From assembly GCF_002564025.1 (NCBI RefSeq), contig NZ_PDJH01000001.1:2542001-2606000 (forward strand): DNA of 64,000 nucleotides, written 5' to 3'. Shown here piece by piece: positions 8,784 through 17,885 of this stretch. How positions within the stretch are numbered: the first letter of the stretch is position 1; the number at the start of each line of letters is the position of its first letter. This DNA is from Flavimobilis soli. Its GTDB lineage: Bacteria; Actinomycetota; Actinomycetes; Actinomycetales; Cellulomonadaceae. The notes under the pieces are model-generated. The model was not told the origin of the DNA, did not search any database, and saw only the letters and a list, made by a program, of their open reading frames with translations. The position numbers were made by a program, and so were the translations under genes.

Positions 8784-9467
8784 ATGACCCATGTGCTGCT
8801 GGCTGAAGACGACCCGGCGATCGCGGAGCCTCTCGCGCGTGCGCTGACCCGTGAGGGTTACAGCGTGGTGGTGCAGGGGACCGGGCAGGGTGCCATCGAC
8901 GCTGCGCCTGGCGTGGACCTCGTCGTCCTCGACCTGGGCCTGCCGGACATGGACGGCCTCGACGTCGCCCGCGCGATCCGCTCGCAGGGCCTGACGACCC
9001 CAGTGCTCGTCCTGACGGCGCGCGCCGACGAGGTGGACCTCGTCGTCGGCCTCGACGCGGGCGCCGACGACTACGTGACGAAGCCGTTCCGGCTCGCCGA
9101 GCTGCTCGCCCGCGTCCGGGCGCTCCTGCGCCGCACGCACGGCGAGGTCGAGACGGACGAGGAGCTCCGTGCCCAGGACGTCCGTGTCGACGTCTCCGCG
9201 CACCGCGCCTTCCAGGGCGAGCACGAGCTGCACCTGACGACGAAGGAGTTCGAGCTCCTGCGGGTGCTCGTCGCGAACGCGGGCTCCGTCGTCGTGCGTG
9301 ACGCGCTCATGCGCGAGGTCTGGGGCTCCGAGCTCGTCGGCTCGACGAAGACCCTCGACATGCACGTCTCGTGGCTGCGCCGCAAGCTCGGCGACGACGC
9401 GAACGCGCCGCGCTACATCTCGACCGTCCGGGGCATGGGCTTCCGCTTCGAGACCGGAGAGCACTGA
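8784..9467 (+). CDS. OmpR-family winged-helix response regulator
   Basis: A 227-residue regulator. The receiver domain (1-115) has the acidic pocket EDD at 8-10, phospho-acceptor Asp50 in VVLDLGLP, Thr in VLTARA and Lys in VTKPFR. The C-terminal winged helix (about 130-225) contains LTTKEFELLRVL and the recognition region STKTLDMHVSWLRRKLGD, with a terminal STVRGMGFRF wing. The cognate kinase follows with only 2 nt between the regulator stop and the kinase start. Target genes cannot be told from the sequence; GtrA and purKE lie beyond the kinase. Confidence 0.95.
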   Translation: MTHVLLAEDDPAIAEPLARALTREGYSVVVQGTGQGAIDAAPGVDLVVLDLGLPDMDGLDVARAIRSQGLTTPVLVLTARADEVDLVVGLDAGADDYVTKPFRLAELLARVRALLRRTHGEVETDEELRAQDVRVDVSAHRAFQGEHELHLTTKEFELLRVLVANAGSVVVRDALMREVWGSELVGSTKTLDMHVSWLRRKLGDDANAPRYISTVRGMGFRFETGEH

Positions 9468-9469
9468 CC

Positions 9470-10807
9470 TTGCGTCGCCGGATGATCCTGGCCACCGTCT
9501 CGGCGGTGGCCGTCGCGGTCATCCTCCTCGGCTTCCCGCTGGCCTTCCTCGGTGCACAGCTCGTCAAGGACAACGAGCTGCGCGAGCTGCAGATCCGCGC
9601 GACGAACATCGCGCGCGCGGTCGAGGGTCGGCTCGGCCGTGAGGACCCCGTCACCCCTGACGTCCTCGAGCCGTACGTCGGCGGCGAGGGCCGCCTCGGT
9701 GCCTACATCGAGGTCGTGCTGCCCACGGGCGAGCGCGTCACGGCGGGCGAGGAGGTCGAGGGTCGCCGCCAGATGGTTGGCGCGCTCGGCTCGAGCAGCA
9801 ACACGCTCGTCTACGTGTACGTCCCGTACTGGGACCTGTACCTGCGCTCCGTGCAGATCATCATGCTCGTCGTCGTCGCGGCCGTCGTCGCGCTCGGCGC
9901 GAGCATCCTCGTGGCGATCTGGCAGGCGAACCGCCTCTCCGCGCCGCTGCTGTACCTCGCGGCGTCGGCCGAGCAGATCGGCTCCGGCCAGGTGCGGCCG
10001 CGCGTCGAGCCGTCCGGGGTCGAGGAGATCGACCTCGTCGCCGCCGAGCTCGTGCGCAGCTCGGACCGTCTCGCGCAGCGCCTCGCGGTGGAGCGGCAGT
10101 TCTCGTCGGACGCGTCGCACCAGCTGCGGACCCCGCTGACGGCACTGACGATGCGCATCGAGGAGATGGCGCTCGCGGCCCCCGACAACGAGGAGATCCA
10201 GGAGGAGGCCCGCGTCTCCCTCGAGCAGGTCGAGCGTCTCGTCACGGTCGTCGACGACCTGCTCGCCCGCACGCGCCGCGCGCTCGGGGGCAACAACGAG
10301 GCCGTGCGTCTCGCGGACATCGTGAACCAGCAGGTCGAGGAGTGGGGCCCGACGTTCGAGGCGCTCGACCGTGAGCTCGTCGTCGACGTCGACCCTGCGA
10401 CCATGGTGCTCGCGACGCCGGGCGGGCTCGCCCAGGTCCTCGCGACGCTCGTGGAGAACTCGCTCAAGCACGGCGGCGGCACGACGACGGTCCGCTCGCG
10501 CGCGAGCGGCACGAGCGGCGCTGTCGTGATCGAGGTGTCGGACGAGGGGCCTGGCGTCCCGGACGAGCTCGCCCCGCACATCTTCGAGCGTGAGGTGACG
10601 TCGGGCGCCGGCACCGGCCTGGGCCTCGCGCTGGCCCGCGACCTCGCGGCGGCCGACGGCGGTCGGCTCGAGCTGTCGCAGCGCCGCCCGCCGGTGTTCT
10701 CGCTGTTCCTGTCAGGCGTCCCGAAGTCGCTCGACCCGTCGGTCGTCCTTCCCGTGGGGTCGGTCGTCTCGTCGGGGTGGAGCCGTCGTCGGCGTCCGCC
10801 GACCTGA
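9470..10807 (+). CDS. OmpR-partner sensor histidine kinase
   Basis: A 445-residue kinase with membrane helices at about 5-30 and 128-152 flanking a 95-residue extracytoplasmic sensor loop. A HAMP-like segment follows, then the H-box FSSDASHQLRTPLTAL with phospho-His217. The ATPase domain carries N (VENSLKHGG), G1 (DEGPGVP) and G2 (GTGLGLALA) motifs. TTG at 9470 is chosen because GGAGAG sits 8 nt upstream; an ATG at 9482 would be too far from it. The C-terminus extends about 40 residues past the ATPase fold with a basic tail. Confidence 0.92.
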   Translation: MRRRMILATVSAVAVAVILLGFPLAFLGAQLVKDNELRELQIRATNIARAVEGRLGREDPVTPDVLEPYVGGEGRLGAYIEVVLPTGERVTAGEEVEGRRQMVGALGSSSNTLVYVYVPYWDLYLRSVQIIMLVVVAAVVALGASILVAIWQANRLSAPLLYLAASAEQIGSGQVRPRVEPSGVEEIDLVAAELVRSSDRLAQRLAVERQFSSDASHQLRTPLTALTMRIEEMALAAPDNEEIQEEARVSLEQVERLVTVVDDLLARTRRALGGNNEAVRLADIVNQQVEEWGPTFEALDRELVVDVDPATMVLATPGGLAQVLATLVENSLKHGGGTTTVRSRASGTSGAVVIEVSDEGPGVPDELAPHIFEREVTSGAGTGLGLALARDLAAADGGRLELSQRRPPVFSLFLSGVPKSLDPSVVLPVGSVVSSGWSRRRRPPT

Positions 10808-10906
10808 TCGGCAGCGCGCCCCAGCCCTGCCCCGCCCGCGCTGGACGCCGCTGACGCCCGTCCGCCCAGCTCCCGGGCACGCTCAGTGCGTCACGCGCAG
10901 CTCGTC

Positions 10907-10933
10907 AGGCCCCGTGCGTCAGGCGCAGGGCCT
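10907..10933. terminator. possible weak terminator between convergent genes
   Basis: AGGCCC (10907-10912) can pair with GGGCCT (10928-10933) across a 15-nt loop, in the 131-bp gap between the kinase and the convergent GtrA gene. Nothing else stands out in that gap. Confidence 0.25.
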
Positions 10934-10938
10934 CGTGC

Positions 10939-11460
10939 TCAGGGCGTCGGAGGCGCGGGCGTCGGCGAGGCAGGCGCCGGCACCTCGGTCGCCAGTGCGG
11001 CGGCGGGCTGAGGGGCGGCGTCGTCGCGCACGTTCGTGAACACGAAGGTGCGGTAGGCGACGTACCGGAAGACCATGCCGAGCACCAGGCCGACGACGTT
11101 GGCCGCGATGTTGTCCGCGAGCGGGGAGTCGAGCCGCAGGACGTAGCGGCTCACGCCGAGGCACGCGACAGCGATGAGCATGCCGCCGACGTTGACCAGG
11201 ACGAACGACACGAGCTCGCGACCATGGTGCTTCTGGCGTCGCGCGGAGAACGTCCAGTAGCGGTTCCCGAGCCACGACACGAGCGTCGCGACCGCGACCG
11301 AGACGACCTTGCTCGTCAGCGGCTTGTGGCCGAGAACCTGCCCGGGGCCGAACATGAGCAGGTTGAACAGGCCCGTGTCCACGACGAACGCGACCGCGCC
11401 GACGGAACCGAAGCGGAAGAGCTCGGCCAGGCGGCTCACGACGGCGGAACGGGTCACCAT
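10939..11460 (-). CDS. GtrA-like membrane protein
   Basis: A 173-residue protein with four predicted membrane helices (about 16-40, 48-68, 83-106, 115-138), the GtrA family size and layout, including SWLGNRYWTF between helices 2 and 3 and FRYVAYRTFVF after helix 4. GtrA proteins are linked to movement of polyprenyl-phosphate-linked sugars across the membrane for surface glycan modification. The C-terminal 35 residues are Ala/Pro-rich. TACGCT stands 8 nt before the ATG, so the gene is probably leaderless. It diverges from purK. Confidence 0.88.
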   Translation of the reverse strand: MVTRSAVVSRLAELFRFGSVGAVAFVVDTGLFNLLMFGPGQVLGHKPLTSKVVSVAVATLVSWLGNRYWTFSARRQKHHGRELVSFVLVNVGGMLIAVACLGVSRYVLRLDSPLADNIAANVVGLVLGMVFRYVAYRTFVFTNVRDDAAPQPAAALATEVPAPASPTPAPPTP

Positions 11461-11468
11461 GGTGACCG

Positions 11469-11474
11469 AGCGTA
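11469..11474 (-). promoter_or_regulatory. -10 box TACGCT for leaderless gtrA-like gene
   Basis: TACGCT lies 8 nt before the ATG at 11460, facing away from the purK promoter 43 bp further on. Confidence 0.45.
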
Positions 11475-11516
11475 CGCCGTCCTGCGGACTGCCCGGTGGC
11501 GTGACGGGCTGTCGTC

Positions 11517-11522
11517 TACCCT
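11517..11522 (+). promoter_or_regulatory. -10 box TACCCT for leaderless purK transcript
   Basis: TACCCT lies 8 nt before the GTG at 11531, and no ribosome-binding site precedes the GTG. Confidence 0.5.
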
Positions 11523-11530
11523 GGGTTCCC

Positions 11531-12733
11531 GTGAGCACACCGGTCGTGGCAGTCGTGGGTGGGGGCCAGCTGGCCCGGATGATGGCGCCGGCCGCCGGGG
11601 AGCTGGGCGTGCACCTGCGGGTCCTCGTCGAGGCGCCCGGCGCGTCCGCCGGGCAGGTCGTCGCGGACACCCCCGTCGGCGCGGCGTCGGACGCCGCCGC
11701 CGTGCGTGCGCTCGTCGCAGGGACGAGCACGGACGGGTGGGACGCGCCCCTCGGGCGCGCGCGCGCCGACGTCCTCACCTTCGAGCACGAGCACGTGCCC
11801 GGCGAGATACTCGCCGAGACGGTCGCCTCCGGCGTTCCCGTGCACCCCGGGGCGCACGCCCTCGTGCACGCCCAGGACAAGATCGTCATGCGTGAGCGCC
11901 TCACGGCCCTCGGCGTCCCGTGCCCCGCGTGGGCCGCGCTGCCGCGCGACCCCGAGGAGGCCGCGGCCGCCCTCACGGCCTTCCTCGCCGAGCACAGCGG
12001 TGACGACGGACAGGCGGTCCTCAAGACCTCGCGCGGCGGCTACGACGGCAAGGGCGTGCGCCTCGTCGCTGCGGCCGAGCAGGCGACGGACTGGTTCGAC
12101 GGCGTCGTCGCAGGCGGCCCCGCGCTCCTCGTGGAGGAGAAGGTGCCGTTCACGCGCGAGCTCGCGGTGCTCGTCGCGCGCCGCCCCTCGGGCGACGCGG
12201 TGACCTACCCCGTCGTCGAGTCCGTCCAGCGCGACGGCGTGTGCGCGGAGGTCGTCGCGCCCGCCCCCGACCTGTCGGACGCGCTCGCCGAGGAGGCTCG
12301 CGGGATCGCGCTGACGATCGCCGAGGGCCTGGACGTGACGGGCGTCCTCGCGGTCGAGATGTTCGAGGTCGACGGTCGCGTGCTCGTCAACGAGCTCGCG
12401 ATGCGTCCCCACAACTCCGGCCACTGGACGATCGACGGGGCGGTCACGAGCCAGTTCGAGCAGCACCTGCGCGCCGTGCTCGACCTGCCGCTCGGCGACA
12501 CCTCTCCGCGCGCACGGTGGACCGTCATGGCGAACGTGCTCGGCTCGACGCACGCCGAGCTCGCGGACGCGCTTCCCGCGGTGCTCGCCGCCGACCCAGG
12601 CGTGCGCGTGAACCTGTACGGCAAGGACGTGCGCCCCGGTCGCAAGCTGGGCCACGTGAACGTCAGCGGGGACGACCTCGCGGACGTGCGGCGTCGGGCC
12701 CTCGCGGCCGCGGCGATCCTGCGCGGCGAGTGA
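11531..12733 (+). CDS. purK: N5-carboxyaminoimidazole ribonucleotide synthase
   Basis: A 400-residue ATP-grasp enzyme that converts AIR, ATP and bicarbonate to N5-CAIR in purine synthesis. Visible family marks are the N-terminal GGGQLARM, the ATP-grasp loop [22 protein letters not shown], and the ligand region [11 protein letters not shown]...[17 protein letters not shown] with [12 protein letters not shown] TSQFEQH. Length is normal for the family. The GTG start is supported by the leaderless -10 box. purE follows 37 nt downstream; the pair acts sequentially. Confidence 0.97.
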   Translation: MSTPVVAVVGGGQLARMMAPAAGELGVHLRVLVEAPGASAGQVVADTPVGAASDAAAVRALVAGTSTDGWDAPLGRARADVLTFEHEHVPGEILAETVASGVPVHPGAHALVHAQDKIVMRERLTALGVPCPAWAALPRDPEEAAAALTAFLAEHSGDDGQAVLKTSRGGYDGKGVRLVAAAEQATDWFDGVVAGGPALLVEEKVPFTRELAVLVARRPSGDAVTYPVVESVQRDGVCAEVVAPAPDLSDALAEEARGIALTIAEGLDVTGVLAVEMFEVDGRVLVNELAMRPHNSGHWTIDGAVTSQFEQHLRAVLDLPLGDTSPRARWTVMANVLGSTHAELADALPAVLAADPGVRVNLYGKDVRPGRKLGHVNVSGDDLADVRRRALAAAAILRGE

Positions 12734-12770
12734 CCGCGCCTCACCAGACCCAGATCGAGGAGACACAGCA

Positions 12771-13304
12771 ATGAGCGCAGCACCGGTCGTCGGCATCGTC
12801 ATGGGCTCGGACTCGGACTGGCCGGTCATGCGCGCCGCCGCCGACGCGCTCGCCGAGCTCGACATCCCCGTCGAGGTCGACGTCGTCTCCGCGCACCGCA
12901 TGCCGACCGAGATGATCGACTACGGCCGCGACGCGTCCGCGCGCGGGCTGCGCGTCATCATCGCGGGCGCTGGTGGCGCGGCCCACCTGCCGGGCATGCT
13001 CGCCGCCGTGACCGAGCTCCCGGTCGTCGGCGTCCCCGTGCCGCTCAAGTACCTCGACGGGATGGACTCGCTCCTGTCGATCGTCCAGATGCCTGCGGGC
13101 GTGCCGGTCGCGACCGTGTCGATCGGGGGAGCGCGCAACGCGGGCCTGCTCGCGGCGCGCATCCTCGCCGCGGGCGAGGGCAAGGACGCGGAAGTGCTCC
13201 GCGCGCGGCTGCGTGGCTTCCAGGAGGAGCTGCGCGACGTCGCCCAGGAGAAGGGGCAGCGCCTGCGCGAGGCCTACGCCGCGGAGGTCAGCGAGCAGGA
13301 GTGA
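12771..13304 (+). CDS. purE: N5-carboxyaminoimidazole ribonucleotide mutase
   Basis: A 177-residue class I PurE that rearranges N5-CAIR to CAIR. Diagnostic motifs are GSDSDWPVM near the N-terminus, SAHRMPTEM with the catalytic His, the [11 protein letters not shown] loop, and [33 protein letters not shown] lies 9 nt before the ATG. It follows purK in the same unit and converges on the LCP-family gene. Confidence 0.97.
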   Translation: MSAAPVVGIVMGSDSDWPVMRAAADALAELDIPVEVDVVSAHRMPTEMIDYGRDASARGLRVIIAGAGGAAHLPGMLAAVTELPVVGVPVPLKYLDGMDSLLSIVQMPAGVPVATVSIGGARNAGLLAARILAAGEGKDAEVLRARLRGFQEELRDVAQEKGQRLREAYAAEVSEQE

Positions 13305-13310
13305 CCGAGG

Positions 13311-13347
13311 GGCCTCGAGGCTGACGAGCCCGACCCGGCGCGAGGCC
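13311..13347. terminator. possible terminator between purE and the LCP gene
   Basis: GGCCTCG (13311-13317) pairs with CGAGGCC (13341-13347) around a 23-nt loop, between convergent genes. Confidence 0.35.
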
Positions 13348-13357
13348 GCCGGTCAGG

Positions 13358-14743
13358 TCACTTCTTGTCGGACTTCTTCTCGTCGGACGCGGGCTTCTCC
13401 TTGACCAGACCGTCGGCGTCGTAGCGCCCGGGCTCCAGGGTTCCGTCGAGGATGCCCGTGAAGAACGCGGGCGCCTCCGAGGGCTTGAGGAGGACGGTCG
13501 AGCCGACGCCGCCGGGACGGTAGTCGAGCGACTCGATCGGCGGCGTGCCGGTGATGCCGTCCTCGCCGGACGCGGCGCGGAACGCGAGCGCGAGCCTGCC
13601 GAGGTTCACGATGCCCGTGCCGTCGCTCGCCCGGACCGCTCCGAGGCCGGAGTCGATGAGGTCGACCTGCTTGCCCGGGTTGACGAGGGTGCCCGGGTTC
13701 GCGGCCTTCTTCGTCACGGCGGAGACGAGCTGGCGCTGGCGCTCGGCGCGGCCGATGTCGCCCTTCGGGTCCGAGTAGCGCATGCGGATGAACGCGAGCG
13801 CCTTCTTGCCCTTGACCGTGTGGCAGCCGGCCTTCCACTTGAGGTTCGACTTCTCGTCGTCGACGTCGTAGTCGAGGCACAGGTCGACGCCGTCGACAGC
13901 GTTGACGAGGTCCTTGACACCGCCGAGGCCTACCTCGACGTAGTGGTCGACCGTGATGCCCGTGAGCTTCTCGACCGACGCGACGAGCAGCTCGGGGCCG
14001 CCCCACGCGTACGCGGCGTTGAGCTTGGCGGGGCCGCGCCCGGGGACGTCGGTGTACGTGTCGCGCGGGAGGCTGACGAGCGCCGTCGGCCCCGACTCCG
14101 GGACGTGCAGCAGCATGATCGTGTCGGTGCGGGCGCCCTCCGTGCCGTCGGACGCGATCGCGCCGTCCTCTCGCGAGTCGGAGCCCGCGAGGAGGTACGT
14201 CGTGCCCGGGGTGTCCGGCGCACCCGAAAGGGCCGCGACGTGCTCGACCTTCGAGTTCGCCCACATGAGCAGGCCGACGGGCCACGCGATCACGAGGACG
14301 AGCAGGAGAGTCAGGACGGCCGCGATGATACGGCGTTTGCGCAGGCGCAGGCGCGGCTTGCGGCCCTCGCCGCCGGGCCCGGTCGCGTCGCTGCGACCGC
14401 CGGGGCCGGCAGGCCCGCCCGGGCCGGCCGGGGACGCCGCGGTCGCGCGTGCGGGCCGGACCGCCGCGTGCGGGGACGACGAGACGCGAGCGGGACGGGC
14501 CGACGGCGGGCGCGACGCCGGAGCACCCGAACGAGCCGGGGGCACGGACGACGGCGGACGCTGCTCGCCCGAGGGGCGACGCGTCGTCGGGCGCGACGGG
14601 ACGTGCGAGACGGGGGCGTGCTCGCCACCGACAGGGACCGCGTCCTGCGTCGAGCGGGGGCGGCCCCCCGGGGTGTTCTGGGGCGTGAAGCTGGGCGGCG
14701 GCTGGCTCCCGGCCGCGGGCATGCGGCGCGTCTCGTCGTTCAT
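13358..14743 (-). CDS. LytR-CpsA-Psr (LCP) family cell-wall glycopolymer transferase
   Basis: A 461-residue type II membrane protein. Residues 1-150 are a Pro/Arg/Ser-rich cytoplasmic tail; one membrane helix lies at about 158-182; the extracellular LCP domain follows. LCP motifs include AGSDSRE, RTDTIMLLHV, SLPRDTYTDVPG, LNAAYAWGG and RMRYSDPKGDIGRAERQRQL, giving the conserved Arg/Asp residues that bind the polyprenyl pyrophosphate. LCP proteins transfer lipid-linked polymers to peptidoglycan. It ends in a Lys/Asp-rich tail. The ATG at 14743 has GAGG 9 nt upstream. Neighbouring glycan genes fit this role. Confidence 0.93.
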   Translation of the reverse strand: MNDETRRMPAAGSQPPPSFTPQNTPGGRPRSTQDAVPVGGEHAPVSHVPSRPTTRRPSGEQRPPSSVPPARSGAPASRPPSARPARVSSSPHAAVRPARATAASPAGPGGPAGPGGRSDATGPGGEGRKPRLRLRKRRIIAAVLTLLLVLVIAWPVGLLMWANSKVEHVAALSGAPDTPGTTYLLAGSDSREDGAIASDGTEGARTDTIMLLHVPESGPTALVSLPRDTYTDVPGRGPAKLNAAYAWGGPELLVASVEKLTGITVDHYVEVGLGGVKDLVNAVDGVDLCLDYDVDDEKSNLKWKAGCHTVKGKKALAFIRMRYSDPKGDIGRAERQRQLVSAVTKKAANPGTLVNPGKQVDLIDSGLGAVRASDGTGIVNLGRLALAFRAASGEDGITGTPPIESLDYRPGGVGSTVLLKPSEAPAFFTGILDGTLEPGRYDADGLVKEKPASDEKKSDKK

Positions 14744-14909
14744 GCGCAGACCTCGTTCAGCACCGGCCGGGGACGGCGTGCGGGCGTGGGGCAAGGTCTG
14801 GCGGTGCACGTCACGAGAAAGATCCTAGGGAAGCACCTCGGGGCACGCGGGCTCGGCGGGCAGCGATCGGGTGGAGTTGTTGTGGAGATGGCCCCGCCCG
14901 GCGCGAGCG

Positions 14910-15323
14910 TCAGCGGACGGTGCCCGCGGGCCCCTCCTCGTCGTCCACGGCCGTCGCAGGACGATCCTGTGCGGCGCGGTTCCGCGCCTCCGCGTCCTCA
15001 GCGCGCGCCTGCGCGAGCGTGAGCTCGCGGGCGAGCACCGTGATGCGCGACTGAAGCTGGTTCATCCGCCGGAAGGACGTCGCCATGAAGCTCAGGAACG
15101 CGATCACGAGCGCGTACAGGAGCAGGTCCGCACCACGGCCGACACCGATCAGGTTGGCGATGCGCGTGAGGATCTGCGGGAACAGGACCGACGCCGCCGC
15201 TCCCGCCACGAAGAGCATGAGCAGGATGCGACGGATCGCCTGGTGCCGAGCGTCCGCCGTCGACCGGTTGAGGGTCAGCGCGACGCCGACGATCGCGGCG
15301 AGCAGGATGAGCTGGATCCACAT
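14910..15323 (-). CDS. DUF2304 small membrane protein
   Basis: A 137-residue protein with three hydrophobic segments (about 2-18, 34-50, 65-82) and a charged, coiled-coil-prone tail (QSRITVLARELTLAQARAEDAEA). This matches the DUF2304 family, nearly always found next to a polyprenyl-phosphate sugar transferase. It starts 6 nt after the stop of the GT2 gene, so the two are co-translated. Function unproven; it probably assists or anchors the transferase. Confidence 0.85.
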   Translation of the reverse strand: MWIQLILLAAIVGVALTLNRSTADARHQAIRRILLMLFVAGAAASVLFPQILTRIANLIGVGRGADLLLYALVIAFLSFMATSFRRMNQLQSRITVLARELTLAQARAEDAEARNRAAQDRPATAVDDEEGPAGTVR

Positions 15324-15329
15324 GGTGGC

Positions 15330-16016
15330 CTACCGGAAGACGAGGTCGACGAGGATGTTGACCGAGTTGAGCAGCGACTGACCCTTGCCGCGCGAGTAGT
15401 CGGTGTAGAGCACGTGCACCGGGTGCTCGCGCCACGGCAGGCCCGTCCGCCCAAGGTGCAGGACGATCTCGCTCGCGTGCGCCATGCGGTCCTGGCGCAG
15501 GTGCACGCCGCGCGCCGCGTCCGCGCGGATGACACGCAGGCCGTTGTGGGCGTCGGTCAGCCGCAGGCCGGTCGACTGGTTCGTGAACCACACGGCGACC
15601 TTGAGCACGATCTTCTTGAGCAGCCCTGCGTCCGTGCGGTCGTCGAGGAAGCGCGATCCGAAGACGATCGCGACGTCCTCGCGGCGGGCCAGCCCGACCA
15701 TCGCCTCGGCGTCGTCCACGCGGTGCTGCCCGTCGGCGTCGAACGTGACGACGTACCTCGCGCCTGCGCCGAGCGCGTACTCGATGCCCGTCTGCAGCGA
15801 CGCGCCCTGACCCAGGTTCACGGGGTGGTGCAGGACGCGCGCGCCCGCCGCCCGAGCCGCGTCGCCCGAGCCGTCGGTCGATCCGTCGTCGACGCACACC
15901 ACGTGCTCGAAGCGCTCGAGGGCCCCGCGCACGACGTCCCCGATCACGCTCGCCTCGTTGAAGAGGGGGACCACGAGCCACGCGTCGCTGATCCGGGGGG
16001 TGGGCATGAGGGACAT
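15330..16016 (-). CDS. GT2 glycosyltransferase, polyprenyl-phosphate mannose/glucose synthase-like
   Basis: A 228-residue GT-A enzyme of the DPM1/GtrB-like group without membrane helices. Motifs: WLVVPLFNEASVI at the N-terminus, VCVDDGSTDGS, the metal-binding TFDADGQH, a HNGLRVIR stretch, and a C-terminal HPVHVLYTDYSRGKGQS typical of this family. It probably makes a polyprenyl-monophosphate sugar donor on the cytoplasmic face. ATG 16016 is used; a second in-frame ATG at 16007 is possible. The DUF2304 partner follows directly. Confidence 0.9.
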   Translation of the reverse strand: MSLMPTPRISDAWLVVPLFNEASVIGDVVRGALERFEHVVCVDDGSTDGSGDAARAAGARVLHHPVNLGQGASLQTGIEYALGAGARYVVTFDADGQHRVDDAEAMVGLARREDVAIVFGSRFLDDRTDAGLLKKIVLKVAVWFTNQSTGLRLTDAHNGLRVIRADAARGVHLRQDRMAHASEIVLHLGRTGLPWREHPVHVLYTDYSRGKGQSLLNSVNILVDLVFR

Positions 16017-16068
16017 TCTTGCACCAGGGACGGGTGACGATCGTCCCACCCGGCCGGGAGCAGGGCGG

Positions 16069-16074
16069 TACTCT
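16069..16074 (+). promoter_or_regulatory. possible -10 box TACTCT of the WbpDEB glycan operon
   Basis: TACTCT stands about 97 nt before the first ATG (16171) in the gap between divergent units. The leader would be about 90 nt. No convincing -35. Confidence 0.3.
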
Positions 16075-16170
16075 GGCCGAGGTCGGTGGCGAGGCGCGCC
16101 GCAGGCCGCGCGGGCCCCGGCCCGCCCCGCAGGACCAGCACCTGCGCCGCGACGACAGACGGAGAACAGC

Positions 16171-16770
16171 ATGGGTGTGCGCATCGCGGAGACCGCCGAC
16201 GTCTCCCCGGACGCCACGATCGGAGACGGTTCGTCCGTCTGGCACCTCGCGCAGGTGCGTGAGCAGGTGGTCCTCGGTGAGGGCTGCATCGTGGGCCGCG
16301 GTGCCTACATCGGCACGGGCGTCCAGGTGGGTGACCACTGCAAGATCCAGAACTACGCGCTCGTCTACGAGCCGGCGTCGCTCGCCGACGGCGTGTTCGT
16401 CGGCCCGGCTGCGGTGCTGACGAACGACACGTACCCGCGGGCTGTGAACCCGGACGGGTCGCTCAAGGACGCGTCGGACTGGCACGCGGTCGGCGTGACG
16501 ATCGAGCAGGGTGCGTCGATCGGTGCGCGCGCGGTGTGTGTCGCGCCGGTGACGATCGGTGCGTGGGCGACGGTCGCCGCGGGCGCGGTCGTGACCAAGG
16601 ACGTGCCCGCGCACGCGCTCATGGTCGGCGTGCCCGCGCGTCGCGTGGGCTGGGTCGGCCGGGCGGGTCAGCCGCTGGTGGCGGACGGTGACGGGTGGCG
16701 GTGCCCCGCGACGGGGCAGCGCTACGAAGAGACTGACAACGGAACCCTCGAAGAGGTGGAGAACGCATGA
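16171..16770 (+). CDS. WbpD-like UDP-amino-sugar N-acetyltransferase (left-handed beta-helix)
   Basis: A 199-residue hexapeptide-repeat acyltransferase. Isoleucine-patch repeats run from residue about 10 to 150 (for example ATIGDGSSVWHLAQV, EGCIVGRGAYIGTGVQVG, ASIGARAVCVAPVTIG), with the family segment FVGPAAVLTNDTYPRA. This matches WbpD/WlbB enzymes that acetylate the 3-amino group of UDP-GlcNAc3NA. A C-terminal tail ending DGWRCPATGQRYEE is zinc-ribbon-like in shape but has only one Cys. GGAGA lies 8 nt before the ATG. It overlaps the aminotransferase by 4 nt, and a WbpB-like dehydrogenase comes next. Confidence 0.88.
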   Translation: MGVRIAETADVSPDATIGDGSSVWHLAQVREQVVLGEGCIVGRGAYIGTGVQVGDHCKIQNYALVYEPASLADGVFVGPAAVLTNDTYPRAVNPDGSLKDASDWHAVGVTIEQGASIGARAVCVAPVTIGAWATVAAGAVVTKDVPAHALMVGVPARRVGWVGRAGQPLVADGDGWRCPATGQRYEETDNGTLEEVENA

Positions 16771-17885
16771 GCGAGTTCATCGCACCAGCCAAGCCGATCA
16801 TCGGTGACGAGGAGCGCGCTGCGGTCGACCGTGTGATGCGTTCGGGCATGGTCGCCCAGGGACCTGAGGTTGCGGCGTTCGAGCAGGAGTTCGCCGACCA
16901 GATGGTCGCCGGGCGCCGCTGCGTCGCGGTGAGCTCGGGCACGGCCGGGCTCCACCTCGGTCTGCTCGCTGCGGGCATCGGCCCGGGCGACGAGGTCATC
17001 GTGCCGTCGTTCACGTTCGCCGCGACGGGCAACTCGGTCGCGCTGACAGGTGCGACGCCGGTGTTCGTCGACATCGAGCCGGACACGTTCAACCTCTCGC
17101 CCGCGGCGGCGTCTGCGGCGATCACCGACCGCACGCGGGCGATCATGCCCGTGCACCTGTACGGCCACCCGTTCGACGCGCCCGCGTTCCAGGCGCTCGC
17201 CGCCGAGCACGACCTGCAGCTGTTCGAGGACGCCGCGCAGGCGCACGGCGCGAGCCTGGGCGGTCAGAAGGTCGGCACGTTCGGCACGTTCGCGATGTTC
17301 TCCCTCTACCCGACGAAGAACATGACGTCGGGCGAGGGCGGCATGGTCTCGTGCGCGAGCGACGACATCGCCCGCCAGGTGCGCCTGCTGCGCAACCAGG
17401 GCATGGAGAAGCAGTACGCGAACGAGGTCATCGGCTTCAACACCCGCATGACCGACATCCACGCCGCGATCGGCCGGGTCCAGCTGACGAAGGTCGGCGC
17501 GTGGACCGAGCAGCGCCGCGCCAACGCCGCGTTCCTCGACGCCGGTCTCGCGGAGGTCGCGGGGGTGACTCCGCCGCCCGTGCGCGCGGGCGCCGAGCAC
17601 GTCTACCACCAGTACACGATCCGTCTCGACGGTGCGTCGGGCGTCGAGCGCGACGCGTTCGTCGCGGCCCTCAAGGCCGAGCACAACGTCGGCGCGGGCG
17701 TGTACTACCCGATCCCGAACCACCGCCTGGCGAGCCTGGAGAAGTACGCGCCGGACCTCGACCTGCCGCAGACGGAGCGCGCCGCGCGCGAGGTCGTCTC
17801 CCTGCCGGTCCACCCGTCCCTGACTCAGGCCGACCTCGAGCGCATAGTCTCGGCCGTCGCCGCCGTCGCGAAGGCGGGTGCGTGA
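16767..17885 (+). CDS. DegT/DnrJ/EryC1 sugar aminotransferase (WbpE-like)
   Basis: A 372-residue PLP enzyme. The cofactor Lys is in LYPTKNMTSGEGGM; the phosphate-binding SSGTAGLHLGLLA and AGATPVFVDIEPDTFNLSP, the AQAHGA turn, and RMTDIHAAIG are all family motifs. In the WbpBED pathway this type of enzyme transaminates the 3-keto UDP-sugar with glutamate. ATGA overlap with the acetyltransferase upstream and near-overlap with the Gfo/Idh/MocA dehydrogenase downstream (TGATG) mark a tightly coupled three-gene set. The amino acceptor position is inferred from these neighbours. Confidence 0.92.
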   Translation: MSEFIAPAKPIIGDEERAAVDRVMRSGMVAQGPEVAAFEQEFADQMVAGRRCVAVSSGTAGLHLGLLAAGIGPGDEVIVPSFTFAATGNSVALTGATPVFVDIEPDTFNLSPAAASAAITDRTRAIMPVHLYGHPFDAPAFQALAAEHDLQLFEDAAQAHGASLGGQKVGTFGTFAMFSLYPTKNMTSGEGGMVSCASDDIARQVRLLRNQGMEKQYANEVIGFNTRMTDIHAAIGRVQLTKVGAWTEQRRANAAFLDAGLAEVAGVTPPPVRAGAEHVYHQYTIRLDGASGVERDAFVAALKAEHNVGAGVYYPIPNHRLASLEKYAPDLDLPQTERAAREVVSLPVHPSLTQADLERIVSAVAAVAKAGA